The notes: generated from the letters alone by a model not told the origin. A DNA stretch of 64,000 bases from Halolamina sp. CBA1230 (GCF_002025255.2 NZ_CP054588.1:186001-250000); one strand, 5' to 3'; positions 8,306-16,966 are shown, numbered from the stretch's first letter. Translations and numbers: made by a program.

Positions 8306-8608
8306 CCGTCAGGAGCCCGCGTTAACGTGGCTACGAAGGATTCGGGACGGTAATGCAAAACTCCCGGTGTTACCCCGGATCGTCACGTGACTCTCCGGTC
8401 AGTTGACGAACGGGAAGCCGACGCTGACCGAAGAAGGCGAGTTGGGCCGTCGCGGCCGTGCCGGCCGGGGGGAGCAGCCGTCGGCCGCGGGCCCGTGGAT
8501 CCGGAATGCAGGTGGGGTGAGGGGGAGGCGAGGGGAGCGCCGCCCCGCTCGTCTGGGTCGGGGGCGGAATCGGTCCGCGACCGTTTTCGGTCCGGCCGAT
8601 TCCATTCA
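8306..8608. other. Intergenic region, no gene seen
   Basis: About 300 very GC-rich bases between two minus-strand genes. Frames on both strands are Arg/Pro/Gly-rich shadows. I looked for an SRP or RNase P RNA core and found none. Confidence 0.45.
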
Positions 8609-8659
8609 CGCCTACTACCGGGACCACCATTGTAAGAGAGTCGTTTCCCGCGGTAGGCG
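8609..8659 (-). terminator. Long hairpin after the zinc-finger gene
   Basis: Arms 8609-8623 (cgcctactaccggga) and 8646-8659 (tcccgcggtaggcg) pair over 12 bp with one internal loop and a 22-base loop. It begins directly after the stop of the gene at 8660-8824. It may terminate that transcript or stabilise its 3' end. Confidence 0.35.
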
Positions 8660-8824
8660 TCACGTTCGGTAGTAGTAGACGCCGATCTCGTTCTCGCAGG
8701 TCTCGCAGACGTGGTCGTCGCCCTGGAGACGTCGGCCCACGCCGGACCCGTTCTCGATCTCGTGGCTCGCCGTGGCGAGGGCGAGCCGGGCGCCACAGTG
8801 GGGACAGTTGATCTGCACGCCCAT
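8660..8824 (-). CDS. Small CPxCG zinc-finger protein (54 aa)
   Basis: 54 residues starting MGVQ. CPHCG at residues 7-11 and CETC at residues 40-43 form a two-knuckle zinc site, as in the small CPxCG-related proteins common in haloarchaea. It ends VYYYRT. Such proteins are often linked to stress, motility or biofilm traits, but this one cannot be assigned. It stands alone on the minus strand and is followed by a long hairpin. Confidence 0.75.
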   Translation of the reverse strand: MGVQINCPHCGARLALATASHEIENGSGVGRRLQGDDHVCETCENEIGVYYYRT

Positions 8825-8884
8825 CACGAACGGCTCCGATCCGGTTTGTAAGTCGCTGCCTCCCGCCGCCGCAGTCGGCCGGTC

Positions 8885-9082
8885 TCAGAGAACGATCGAG
8901 ATCACCGCCAGCACGAGGAACAGCAGGACGAGCCACTTCGCGACCGTCATGCTGAGCCCCGCGATGCCGCGGGCGCCGACCGCCCACGCGACCAGGGCGA
9001 GCACGAGGAACACGACCGCCCACTGGAGGAACTCGCCGGTGAACAGTTGCAGCACGGTCGGCGCCGGGGTCGTGAGTACCAT
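8885..9082 (-). CDS. DUF1328-like small membrane protein (65 aa)
   Basis: 65 residues with two transmembrane helices (FLQWAVVFLVLALVAWAVG and WLVLLFLVLAVISIVL) joined by a Gly-rich turn (ARGIAGLSMTVAK). This is the pattern of the UPF0391/DUF1328 family, small proteins of the cytoplasmic membrane with no known activity. The start at 9082 was chosen because upstream in-frame sequence is not membrane-like and because a GTAACGAAGG promoter-like element lies about 25-34 bases before it. Confidence 0.75.
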   Translation of the reverse strand: MVLTTPAPTVLQLFTGEFLQWAVVFLVLALVAWAVGARGIAGLSMTVAKWLVLLFLVLAVISIVL

Positions 9083-9105
9083 ACCGGCCCGTTCGCGGGT
9101 CCCCA

Positions 9106-9116
9106 CCTTCGTTACC
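9106..9116 (-). promoter_or_regulatory. Promoter-like element GGTAACGAAGG
   Basis: Minus-strand copy of the recurrent element, ending 24 bases before the start of the DUF1328-like gene. Confidence 0.45.
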
Positions 9117-9238
9117 GACCCCATTGGCGTCGCCCCCATCGCCGCGTCATCGGCGCGGTCGGCGGCGTCCTCGGTAGCGTCGACCTGCGGGGGGCGGGCG
9201 GTCGATTCACCGCCGGGCGCCCCCGCACGGAATGACCC

Positions 9239-9252
9239 TTCATAACGAAGGG
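9239..9252 (+). promoter_or_regulatory. Promoter-like element TTCATAACGAAGGG
   Basis: Recurrent element ending about 25 bases before the ATG at 9277; it supports that start over the upstream in-frame ATG at 9232. Confidence 0.5.
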
Positions 9253-9276
9253 TGCGCCGGCCACATCGACACCCGA

Positions 9277-10683
9277 ATGAAGCGTCGTGAGCTGATCGCC
9301 TCGCTCGCCGGCGTCGGGAGCGTCGGGATCGCCGGCTGTGGCAGTCGCCCGCCACGCGAGGAGCCACGGCGGGCCGAGCCGACGTCGACGCCGGGTATCG
9401 GGGGAGCGTACCGCCGGACGCCGTCGCGCGATCCCGCGACGATCGCGGCCGCGTGGGGGTTGGACGAGGTGGTCGACGTCGGCGCGCTACGGGACGGGCC
9501 CGAGAAACCGATCGGCGACCTGCTCGACCGCCACGCGGTCGACGGGGCGCTGCTGTACTTCCCGGCCGGCGAGTACCGGATCGAGGAGACGTTCACGGTG
9601 AGCAACGGCGGCCGGATCGGCGTGCTCGGCGACGACGCCGTCGTCAAACCCCCCGACGGGTACGACTCGGCGGTGCTGGGCTTTGGCTACCCGGAGCCGC
9701 TGACCGCGCTGTACGTCCGCGGGCTCACGTTCGACTACCGCGCCGAGAACACCGGGGGGCGCCCGATCCTCGGGGTTGCCGACGACGTCGTCGTGTTCCG
9801 CGATCTGTCCGTCCGCGGGGTCGCTGACGTGCCGGAGGATCTCGTCCGACTCGACGTGACGACGCCGGAGGGCGTCGGCATCGTCGACGGGCTCAGCCTC
9901 CCCGACGGCTCGACGGAGCCGGGCGTGACCGGCTGCGAGGTCGGCGACGACAACCACGGCGACGTCTCCTTCTTCGACTGCCACATCGCGGGGTTCCCGG
10001 ACAACGGGCTGTACGCCGACCCGCCCGCGGGCGCGGTGGGCGTCTACGGCGGCGAGTTCCGGAACAACGGCGTCGCCAACGTCCGGATCACCGCCAGCGA
10101 CCCCAGCGTCGTCCGCGGCGTCCGCGTGCGGTGTGACGATGCCGAGGCCGTCGGGGAGAACATGCGCGGCATCCGCCTCCGCGGCGGCCACGACCACCTC
10201 GTCGAGGACTGCGTCGTCGAGATGCTGGCGGTGCCCAGTAGCGACGGCGCGGTCACGATCGCCTCGGAGCTGGAGTCCGCGACCGTCCGGAACTGCCGGC
10301 TCCACGTCGACGCCGACAACGTGAACGCGATCCGGGTGAAGAGCCCGAACGAGGGCGCGGGCGAGGCGACACGCGAGGGGCCGTTCCGGTTCGAGAACGT
10401 CCGCGTCACCGGCGCGGCTGCCGACGGCGCGGCCGTCGACGCGTCCGGACGGCGGAACTGCTCGTTCCGTGGGCTCCGGATCCACCAGTCCGGCGACGAC
10501 CGCGACGGGATCGTCACCTCGAACGTGGAGGGGGAGATCGTCGACAGCTGTGTCGCCGTCACCAACGACCCGCTCGCGCTCTCGGACTCGCGGATCGAGC
10601 GGCGGAACCTCCGGCTGAACCCGAACCCTCGCGAGGGGTGTTGCTGCCCCGATTCGCCCGCCGACGGCGTAGATGGCTCGTAA
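9277..10683 (+). CDS. Tat lipoprotein with right-handed beta-helix
   Basis: 468 residues. The N-terminus MKRRELIASLAGVGSVGIAG carries a twin-arginine pair and a lipobox ending at Cys21, so export by Tat and lipid anchoring outside the membrane are expected. The rest is a parallel beta-helix of the pectate-lyase-3 type: YFPAGEYRIEETFTV near residue 100, then coils such as VSFFDCHIAGFPDNGLY, VGVYGGEFRNNGVANV and LVEDCVVEML. Such folds bind or cut polysaccharide. No acid pair could be assigned with confidence as catalytic. It ends with an unusual Cys cluster, GCCCPD. It stands directly before the methyltransferase gene. Confidence 0.8.
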   Translation: MKRRELIASLAGVGSVGIAGCGSRPPREEPRRAEPTSTPGIGGAYRRTPSRDPATIAAAWGLDEVVDVGALRDGPEKPIGDLLDRHAVDGALLYFPAGEYRIEETFTVSNGGRIGVLGDDAVVKPPDGYDSAVLGFGYPEPLTALYVRGLTFDYRAENTGGRPILGVADDVVVFRDLSVRGVADVPEDLVRLDVTTPEGVGIVDGLSLPDGSTEPGVTGCEVGDDNHGDVSFFDCHIAGFPDNGLYADPPAGAVGVYGGEFRNNGVANVRITASDPSVVRGVRVRCDDAEAVGENMRGIRLRGGHDHLVEDCVVEMLAVPSSDGAVTIASELESATVRNCRLHVDADNVNAIRVKSPNEGAGEATREGPFRFENVRVTGAAADGAAVDASGRRNCSFRGLRIHQSGDDRDGIVTSNVEGEIVDSCVAVTNDPLALSDSRIERRNLRLNPNPREGCCCPDSPADGVDGS

Positions 10684-10711
10684 CCAACCTTCCCGCGCCA
10701 CGAGGGGGAGT

Positions 10712-11425
10712 ATGCCCAACGAGCAGACTGCGGCGTACTACGATCGGCCGGACGTCGTCGAGACGTGGTACGAGGCCCGCGAGCGTGGGCTCCGCGAAGC
10801 GGAACGTCGCGCCATCGAGGCGTACTTCGACCCGGACGGGCGCGTGCTCGATATCGGTTGCGGCGCAGGCCGAACGTCGACGGTGCTGGCGGCGGCCGGG
10901 TTCGACATCGTCGGGCTCGACATCAGCCGGCCGATGCTGAGGCTGGCGGCCGAGGAGGACCCCGCCGTGACGTACGTCGCGGGCGACGCCGCCGCGCTCC
11001 CGTTCCCGGGGGAGAGTTTCGGGAACGTGCTGTTCTCTCACTGCGGGCTGGACGAACTCAAACCCGAGTCCGCCCGCGGCGAGGCGCTTCGCGAGGCGTT
11101 CCGCGTCGTCGAACCGGGCGGTCGGTTCGCGTTCAGCAGCCACAACCTCCTCAGGCGCCTGCTCCCGCTCCCGCCCACCCGGAACTGGCTCGGGAAGATG
11201 GCGGCGTTCTGGCGGCGGAACTACCGGGAGGGACGGATCGGCTCGGCCTACCTCTCGATCACGGAGGACGCGCCGCTACATATGACCGACCCGCTCTCGC
11301 TGGTCCGCTCGGTGCGGGCCGCCGGGTTCGACGTGCTCGACATCGTTGGCTCGGGCACCCCCGGCTCGACGCTGTTCGGGACCAGCACGTTCGTCGTTGG
11401 CGAGAAACCAATGCTGCCGCGATAG
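10712..11425 (+). CDS. Class I SAM-dependent methyltransferase
   Basis: 237 residues from ATG 10712. It has Rossmann motif I VLDIGCGAGRTSTVLA (about residues 50-65), the acidic end of strand 2 (VGLDISRPML), GDAAALPFPGESFGNVLFS for motif II/III, and EAFRVVEPGGRFAFSSHNLL. This is the Methyltransf_11 type, often acting on lipids, quinones or sugars. A long insertion (NWLGKMAAFWRRNYREGRIG) precedes the last strands. The acceptor is unknown; O-methylation of a glycan fits the neighbourhood but is only inferred. A GTAACCAACC element sits at 10679. Confidence 0.8.
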   Translation: MPNEQTAAYYDRPDVVETWYEARERGLREAERRAIEAYFDPDGRVLDIGCGAGRTSTVLAAAGFDIVGLDISRPMLRLAAEEDPAVTYVAGDAAALPFPGESFGNVLFSHCGLDELKPESARGEALREAFRVVEPGGRFAFSSHNLLRRLLPLPPTRNWLGKMAAFWRRNYREGRIGSAYLSITEDAPLHMTDPLSLVRSVRAAGFDVLDIVGSGTPGSTLFGTSTFVVGEKPMLPR

Positions 11426-11448
11426 CGGCGGCGTAACGCCTGACAACG

Positions 11449-11460
11449 GCTCTATAACTT
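11449..11460 (+). promoter_or_regulatory. Possible promoter of the amino-uronate operon
   Basis: gctctataactt lies in the 180-base spacer before the operon starting at 11605. If used, the leader would be about 120 bases. Nothing else in the spacer looks like a gene. Confidence 0.35.
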
Positions 11461-11604
11461 TGGGCCGGTCGCCGGCATCCTCTGGTACCCGCCATCGGCG
11501 GAACCGACAATGTTCAACGCGTCACATCTACCCGACCAGCCACCGACCGTCAGGCGTTCTAGCACCGCTCGTCGTGCCGCCCCCCACTCGGGAGGTGGGC
11601 GTCG

Positions 11605-12174
11605 ATGACCGACGCCGAGACCGACGCCGACGCGGAGGTCCACCCCGGGGCGACGCTGGGCAGCGCCGCCGGCGGCCCGACGATCGGCGCCGACCCGACG
11701 ATCCGGAGCCACAGCGTGATCTACGGCGACGTGACGATCGGCGACCGGTTCACCACCGGCCACGGCGCGGTCGTGCGCGAGGGGTCGGTGCTCGGCGACG
11801 ACGTGCTCGTCGGCACCCACGCCGTCGTCGACGGCGACTGCACCGTCGGCGACGACGCCTCGCTCCAGACCGGCGTCTACCTGCCGCGGAACACCACGCT
11901 CGGCGACCGCGTGTTCCTCGGCCCGCACGCCGTGTTGACCAACGACCCCTACCCGCTGCGCGAGGAGGCCGACTTGGAGGGGCCGACGATCGAGGACGAC
12001 GTCTCGATCGGCGCGAACGCGACCGTCCTCCCCGGCGTCACCGTCGGCGAGGGGGCGTTCGTCGCCGCCAACGCGGTCGTCACCGAGGACGTCCCCCCGG
12101 AGACGCTCGCTGTCGGCGCGCCCGCCGAGTACGAACCGCTGCCCGACCGACTCGAGGGAGGGAACGACGCATGA
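11605..12174 (+). CDS. Left-handed beta-helix N-acetyltransferase (WbpD-like)
   Basis: 189 residues made mostly of hexapeptide repeats ([LIV]-G-x-x-x-x), for example TIGDRF, VLGDDV, TVGDDA, TLGDRV, SIGANA and TVGEGA. This is the trimeric left-handed beta-helix of sugar O/N-acetyltransferases. VFLGPHAVLTNDPYP with its His, and GANATVLPGVTVG, match the acetyl-CoA-binding blocks of WbpD-type enzymes, which acetylate the 3-amino group of UDP-GlcNAc(3NH2)A. Length is close to that of WbpD. It is the first gene of a five-gene operon, and its stop overlaps the aminotransferase start (ATGA). The pathway role rests on the neighbours. Confidence 0.8.
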   Translation: MTDAETDADAEVHPGATLGSAAGGPTIGADPTIRSHSVIYGDVTIGDRFTTGHGAVVREGSVLGDDVLVGTHAVVDGDCTVGDDASLQTGVYLPRNTTLGDRVFLGPHAVLTNDPYPLREEADLEGPTIEDDVSIGANATVLPGVTVGEGAFVAANAVVTEDVPPETLAVGAPAEYEPLPDRLEGGNDA

Positions 12175-13289
12175 TCCCGATCGCCGCCCCCGACGTCGGC
12201 GAGGCCGAACGCGAGGCCGTCGAAGCCGTGCTTTCGAGCGGCCAGCTCGCCGACGGCCCCGCAGTCAGGGAGTTCGAGTCGGCGTTCGCGGCGCTGTGTG
12301 ACGTCGAGCACGCCGTCGCCACGACGAACGGGACGACCGCGCTGCACGCGACGTTCGAGGCGCTGGGCGTCGGCGAGGGCGACGCCGTGATCACGACGCC
12401 GTTTTCCTTCGTCGCGAGCGCGAACGCGATCCGACTGGCCGGCGCCGAGCCGGTGTTCGCGGATATCGACCCCGAGACGCTGACGCTCGACCCCACCGCA
12501 GTCGCGGAGGTGCTGGCCGAACGCGACGACGTGGTCGCGATGTTGCCGGTCCACCTCTACGGGATGCCCGCCGAGATGGACCGACTGCGCGCGCTCGCCG
12601 ACGCGCACGACGTGGCGCTCGTCGAGGACGCCGCCCAGGCCCACGGCGCGCGCTACGAGGGGGAGGCGGTCGGCTCGATCGGCGACGCCGGCTGTTTCTC
12701 CTTCTACCCGACGAAGAACGCCACCAGCGCCGAGGGCGGGATCGTCACCACCGACGACCCCGAACTCGCCGAGCGCCTGCGCCGGTTCATCGACCACGGC
12801 CGCGTTTCCGGCTACGAACACGCCGAGGTCGGCCACAACTTCCGGATGACGAGCGTCTGTGCGGCCATCGGTCGCGTCCAGCTCGACCGGCTGCCGTCGT
12901 TCAACATCGCCCGGCGGGGGAACGCCGCCTACCTCACCGACCGCCTGCAGGACACCGCGGTCGAGACGCCGCCCGAGCGGTCCGGCGCGCGCTCGGCCCA
13001 CCACCAGTACACGATCCGCACCGACGAGCGTGACGCCCTCGCCGACCATCTCGAGGAGCGCGGCGTGGCCTCGGCGGTGTACTACCCGACCCCGATCCAC
13101 GAACAGCCCGCCTACGCCGACTACGACGCCGACCTCCCGGTCGCGGAGCGGGCGGCCGACCGCGTGCTCTCGCTGCCGGTCCACCCCGGACTCGACGTCG
13201 ACGACCTGCGGCAGATCGCCCGTGCCGTCGAGACGTTCGACGCGGGCGTCGAGACCGCAACGCCGGAGGCGGAGGTGATGGACTCGTGA
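12171..13289 (+). CDS. DegT/DnrJ/EryC1/StrS sugar aminotransferase (WbpE-like)
   Basis: 372 residues with the marks of PLP-dependent UDP-sugar aminotransferases: TTNGTTALHATFEAL (about 51-65), the PLP-contact block VEDAAQAHGA (151-160), and the Schiff-base lysine in SFYPTKNATSAEGG (Lys182). GHNFRMTSVCAAIGRVQLDRL and VYYPTPIHEQPAY complete the family pattern. In the WbpE reaction, L-glutamate donates the amino group to the 3-keto UDP-GlcNAcA made by the WbpB dehydrogenase. It overlaps both neighbours by 4 bases, which points to coupled translation. The specific substrate is inferred from the operon. Confidence 0.85.
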   Translation: MIPIAAPDVGEAEREAVEAVLSSGQLADGPAVREFESAFAALCDVEHAVATTNGTTALHATFEALGVGEGDAVITTPFSFVASANAIRLAGAEPVFADIDPETLTLDPTAVAEVLAERDDVVAMLPVHLYGMPAEMDRLRALADAHDVALVEDAAQAHGARYEGEAVGSIGDAGCFSFYPTKNATSAEGGIVTTDDPELAERLRRFIDHGRVSGYEHAEVGHNFRMTSVCAAIGRVQLDRLPSFNIARRGNAAYLTDRLQDTAVETPPERSGARSAHHQYTIRTDERDALADHLEERGVASAVYYPTPIHEQPAYADYDADLPVAERAADRVLSLPVHPGLDVDDLRQIARAVETFDAGVETATPEAEVMDS

Positions 13290-14251
13290 GCGACCCGCTG
13301 CGGACCGGCGTGATCGGCGTCGGCAGTATGGGCCGCAACCACGCCCGCGTGTACCGCGAACTCGCCGAGAGCGAACTGGTCGGCGTCGAGGACGCGGACG
13401 TGAGCGCGGCCGCGGCCGCGGCGACGGAGTTCGACACGTCGATCTTCGAGCCGGCGGAGCTGCTCGACGCCGTCGACGCCGTCTCGGTCGCGGTGCCGAC
13501 CAGCGCCCACGCGCCGGTCGTCCGGGACTGCATCGACGCCGGCGTCGACGTGCTGGTCGAGAAACCGTTCGTCGCGGACCCCGAGGTCGGCCGCGAACTC
13601 GCCGCCGCCGCCGAGGCGGCCGGCGTCACGATCCAGGTCGGCCACGTCGAGCGGTTCAACCCCGCGGTTCGGACGCTGTTCTCGGCGTTCCAGAACCTCT
13701 CGGTCGTCGCCGTCACGGCCGAGCGGCTGGGGCCGCCGGTGGAGCGCGACATCGAGGCCGACGTCGCCTTCGACCTGATGATCCACGACATCGACCTGCT
13801 CTGTACGCTGCTGGACGACGAGCCGGCGCTCGTCTCGGCGGCCGGCATCGACGGCGAGTACGCGACTGCGACGTGGGACGGCGACGGCGTCGTCGCCACG
13901 CTGACCGCCAGCCGGCTCACCCAGGAGCGGGTGCGTCGGCTCTCGGTCACCGCCGAGGACTGCCGGGTCGTCGTCGACCTGCTCGACCAGACCGTCTCGG
14001 TCCACCGGCGCTCCCGCCCGGAGTACGTCGCGGCCGACGGCGACGTGCGCCACCGGATCGAGAGCGTCGTCGAGCGGCCGTTCGTCGAGAGCGGCGAGCC
14101 GCTGAAGCGGGAGCTGTCGGCGTTCCTCGACGCCGCCGCGAACGAAACCGAGCCCCTCGTCACGGCCGAGGACGGCATCCGCGCGGTCGAACTCGCGGGA
14201 CAGGTCTCCGCGATGGCTGCCGACCGCGAGACCACGGAGGTGTCGCTGTGA
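13286..14251 (+). CDS. Gfo/Idh/MocA-family sugar-nucleotide dehydrogenase (WbpB-like)
   Basis: 321 residues, GTG start at 13286 overlapping the previous stop. The N-terminal Rossmann fold begins VIGVGSMGRNHARVY. VEKPF near residue 93 carries the conserved EKP lysine of the family, and GHVERFNPAVR and DLMIHDIDLL give the substrate-site His and Asp residues. Length is close to WbpB. In that pathway the enzyme oxidises C3 of UDP-GlcNAcA to a ketone, with electrons passed to 2-oxoglutarate. A second, more distant family member lies at 38857. Function is assigned from family plus operon order. Confidence 0.82.
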   Translation: MSDPLRTGVIGVGSMGRNHARVYRELAESELVGVEDADVSAAAAAATEFDTSIFEPAELLDAVDAVSVAVPTSAHAPVVRDCIDAGVDVLVEKPFVADPEVGRELAAAAEAAGVTIQVGHVERFNPAVRTLFSAFQNLSVVAVTAERLGPPVERDIEADVAFDLMIHDIDLLCTLLDDEPALVSAAGIDGEYATATWDGDGVVATLTASRLTQERVRRLSVTAEDCRVVVDLLDQTVSVHRRSRPEYVAADGDVRHRIESVVERPFVESGEPLKRELSAFLDAAANETEPLVTAEDGIRAVELAGQVSAMAADRETTEVSL

Positions 14252-15660
14252 CGCCGTCACTGTACGACTCCGCGGCCCCGCCGGCCGAGCAGCGCGAGCA
14301 GTTCCGGGCGGGCGAGTTCCCGGTCGCGGTGTACGGCCTCGGGAAGATGGGGCTGCCGCTGGCGGCGGTGTACGCCGAGCACACCGGCGCCGTGACCGGC
14401 GTCGACATCGACGAGGCGGTCGTCGAAGCGGTGAACGCCGGCGAGTCGCACGTGCAGGGCGAACCCGGGCTGGACTCGCTGGTCGCGTCGCTCGCCGACG
14501 AGGGCGCGCTGACTGCGACCACCGACGCGGCGAGTGCGGCCCGGGATGCGACGATCCACGTCGTCGTCGTCCCCACGCTGATCGACGAGGAGAAGCGACC
14601 GGACCTCTCGGCGGTCGAGGCGGTCGTGCGCGAGGTGGCTGACGGGCTGCTCCCGGGCGATCTCGTGGTGTTCGAGTCGACGCTGCCCCCGCGGGCGACG
14701 CGGGACGTGCTCCACCCGATGCTGGTCGCCGAGAGCGACCTCGCGCCCGGCACGTTCGGCGTCGCGGTCTGTCCGGAGCGCACCTCCAGCGGGCGCGCGC
14801 TGGCGGACGTCCGCGGCACCCACCCCAAAGTCGTCGGCGGCGCCGACGACGAGAGCGGCCGCGCCGCCGAACTGGTGTACGGCGAACTCGTCGACAACGA
14901 GGTGGTCCAGGTCGCCGACGCCACGACCGCGGAGGCGGTGAAAGTGTTCGAGGGGCTCTACCGCGACGTCAATATCGCGCTGGCGAACGACCTCGCGCGC
15001 CTGACCGACGAGCTCGACATCGACGTGCGGGGGGCGATCGACGCCGCCAACACCCAGCCGTACTGCGAGATCCACACCCCCGGACCCGGCGTCGGCGGCC
15101 ACTGCATCCCCTACTACCCGTACTTCGTGCTCAACTGGCTCGACGGCGACGTTCCGACGCTCTCGACGGCCCGCGGCGTCAACGACTCGATGCCGTCGTT
15201 CGTCGTCGACCGCGTGGCGGAGGGGCTGGCCGCGTGGCCCGACGGCGCGACCGACGGGCGGACCGCGCTCGCGGACGGGTCGGAACGCGAGGGAGACCGT
15301 CCGGCAGACCGTCTCACGGACGCGACGGTGGCGGTGCTGGGGCTGACCTACCGCGCCGGCGTCCGGGAGATCCGTGCGAGCCCGGGGATCGACATCTGCG
15401 AGGAGCTGGCCGACCGGGGTGCGCGCGTGCTCGCCGCGGACCCGCTCGTCGACGCCGACGGGCTGGCGGCGACGGATATCGACGCCGCCGACCTGCCCGG
15501 CCACGCGCCCGACGCGGTCGTGCTCGCGACCGCCCACGAGGCGTTCGACGCGATCGACTGGGACGCGACACCGCCCGCGGTCGTCGTCGACGGCCGGGAC
15601 GCGCTGGACCTCTCGGGGAGCAACCACCGGCAGTACACCGTGGGGCGCGGATGGCGGTGA
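14248..15660 (+). CDS. UDP-sugar 6-dehydrogenase (UDP-GlcNAc/ManNAc type, WbpA/WecC-like)
   Basis: 470 residues, GTG start in a GTGA overlap. The N-terminal NAD-binding motif is VYGLGKMGLPLAAVYAEHTG (about 28-48). Downstream are the ESTLPPRATRDVL block, CPERTSSGRAL, the lysine-containing AEAVKVFEGLYRDVNIALAN and the catalytic cysteine in GPGVGGHCIPYYP (Cys286). The UDP-binding C-terminal domain (VAVLGLTYRAGVREIRASPG) is present after a small acidic insertion near residues 330-350. The enzyme oxidises the C6 hydroxyl of a UDP-HexNAc twice to give the uronate. With its operon partners it probably makes UDP-GlcNAcA, the first intermediate of the diacetamido-uronate route. Confidence 0.87.
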   Translation: MTPSLYDSAAPPAEQREQFRAGEFPVAVYGLGKMGLPLAAVYAEHTGAVTGVDIDEAVVEAVNAGESHVQGEPGLDSLVASLADEGALTATTDAASAARDATIHVVVVPTLIDEEKRPDLSAVEAVVREVADGLLPGDLVVFESTLPPRATRDVLHPMLVAESDLAPGTFGVAVCPERTSSGRALADVRGTHPKVVGGADDESGRAAELVYGELVDNEVVQVADATTAEAVKVFEGLYRDVNIALANDLARLTDELDIDVRGAIDAANTQPYCEIHTPGPGVGGHCIPYYPYFVLNWLDGDVPTLSTARGVNDSMPSFVVDRVAEGLAAWPDGATDGRTALADGSEREGDRPADRLTDATVAVLGLTYRAGVREIRASPGIDICEELADRGARVLAADPLVDADGLAATDIDAADLPGHAPDAVVLATAHEAFDAIDWDATPPAVVVDGRDALDLSGSNHRQYTVGRGWR

Positions 15661-16454
15661 GCGACAGCTTCACGACCGACGCGTACGAGACCCTCCTCGA
15701 CGCAATCGACGCGGGCGGCTACGAGTTCCTCACGGTCCGTGAGTACCTCGGGAGCGACGATCTGCCCGAACGGTTCGTGATCCTCAGACACGACGTTGAC
15801 CGCATGCCGGCGCGGGCGCTCCGGATGGCGCGGGTCGAGGCCCAGCACGGCGCCAGCGCGACCTACTACTACCGCACGTCGACGTTCGAGGCCGACCGCG
15901 TCCGCCGCGTCCGCGGGCTGGGCCACGAGATCGGCTACCATTACGAGGATTACGTCCGTACGAACGGCGACCTGGCGGCGGCCCACCACCGGTTCGCGGG
16001 GAACCTCGACCGGTTCCGGCGGCAGTCCCCCGGGTCGATCGAGACGGTCTGTATGCACGGCAACCCCCTGTCGTCGTACGACAACCGGGAGATGTGGACC
16101 GCCCACGAGACCCCCGACTTCGAGGCGTACGACCTGCTCGGCGAGGCGTACCTCTCGATGGACTTCGCCGACGTGGTCTACTTCTCGGACACCGGGCGGA
16201 CGTGGCTCGACGGGGAGCTGAAGATCAAGGACCACACGATGGGCGAGGGAGAGAAGCGCGTCACCGCCGACACGACCGCCGACCTTGCGGCGCTGTTCCG
16301 CGAGGGGGCGGTCGACCGCGCCTGCGTGCTCGCCCACCCCGAGCGCTGGGCCGACTCGCTGGGCGAACTGCTGGTCGCCCGCTCGACCGACGGCGCCGTG
16401 AACGCGGTGAAACGCGGGATGTCGCTGCTGAACTACGGCGCCGCGAACTCGTAA
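15651..16454 (+). CDS. Polysaccharide deacetylase-like (NodB-fold) protein
   Basis: 267 residues, last gene of the operon, overlapping the dehydrogenase by 10 bases. It starts with a helix (TTDAYETLLDAIDAGGYEF) and the strand FVILRHDVDRMPARAL, where the aspartates match the metal-binding Asp of NodB-type deacetylases. A GYHYEDYVRT block stands where the family has its HxxxH metal site, but the spacing is unusual. CMHGNPLSSYDNREMW and VLAHPERWADS close the barrel; the latter resembles the conserved C-terminal His motif. It may deacetylate the sugar built by the operon, or be a NodB relative with another job. A more typical relative is at 27356. Confidence 0.65.
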   Translation: MAVSDSFTTDAYETLLDAIDAGGYEFLTVREYLGSDDLPERFVILRHDVDRMPARALRMARVEAQHGASATYYYRTSTFEADRVRRVRGLGHEIGYHYEDYVRTNGDLAAAHHRFAGNLDRFRRQSPGSIETVCMHGNPLSSYDNREMWTAHETPDFEAYDLLGEAYLSMDFADVVYFSDTGRTWLDGELKIKDHTMGEGEKRVTADTTADLAALFREGAVDRACVLAHPERWADSLGELLVARSTDGAVNAVKRGMSLLNYGAANS

Positions 16455-16581
16455 CGGCGGCCTGTGGCGACCCTACTGACCGGAAGGACGGTCGTACGTT
16501 CCGTAGCAGGGCTATTACGAAGCCTCGACGGGCCCTCCCCCAACCCGGTGGCGCGCCGAAGCGCCCACCGGAGAGACACCA

Positions 16582-16818
16582 ATGGTACGAGAGTTCCGAA
16601 ACAGCGACGAAGGGAAGACCGTCGTCACCGCGGACGGTGACGAGGTCGGCACGATTCAGAAGATCGAAGGCGACATGGCCCACGTTCGGCCGAAAGGATC
16701 GCTCTCCCGGAGCATCCGACGGCGGCTCGGCTGGGCCGAGGACGACCAGGACGTCTACGAGGTCGACCACGCCAGCGTGCAGCAGATCTCCGGCGACGAA
16801 GTCCACCTCAAGGAGTAG
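16582..16818 (+). CDS. PRC-barrel-like small protein
   Basis: 78 residues with the strand pattern of a short PRC-barrel: EGKTVVTADGDEVGTIQKI, then DMAHVRP, a basic helix (SLSRSIRRRLGW) and a final YEVDHASVQQISGDEVHL. Haloarchaeal genomes encode many such proteins; they are thought to bind RNA or partner proteins, but no function is proven. The ATG at 16582 follows an AT-rich gctattacgaag element by about 70 bases. A second one is at 60385. Confidence 0.75.
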   Translation: MVREFRNSDEGKTVVTADGDEVGTIQKIEGDMAHVRPKGSLSRSIRRRLGWAEDDQDVYEVDHASVQQISGDEVHLKE

Positions 16819-16966
16819 ACCGCCGCGGCGGGACGATCCCCCCTGCCCGGCGGCGACAGCCGTCCTTTCCTCGAAACGCCGTTCGTGAACGGTTCGGAAC
16901 CGACGACCCTACCCACGAGCGATATCTCCGCTATCGCACGCTTTTCGGCTGTATCAGGTCATCCGA

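Noticed and set aside
8306-8608. Possible structured RNA (SRP or RNase P RNA) in a GC-rich spacer
   Set aside because: None of the conserved core sequences of either RNA could be found on either strand.
11346-13289. One 647-codon frame spanning the acetyltransferase and aminotransferase
   Set aside because: The first 275 codons are an Arg-rich shadow of the acetyltransferase; the family start of the aminotransferase is ATG 12171.
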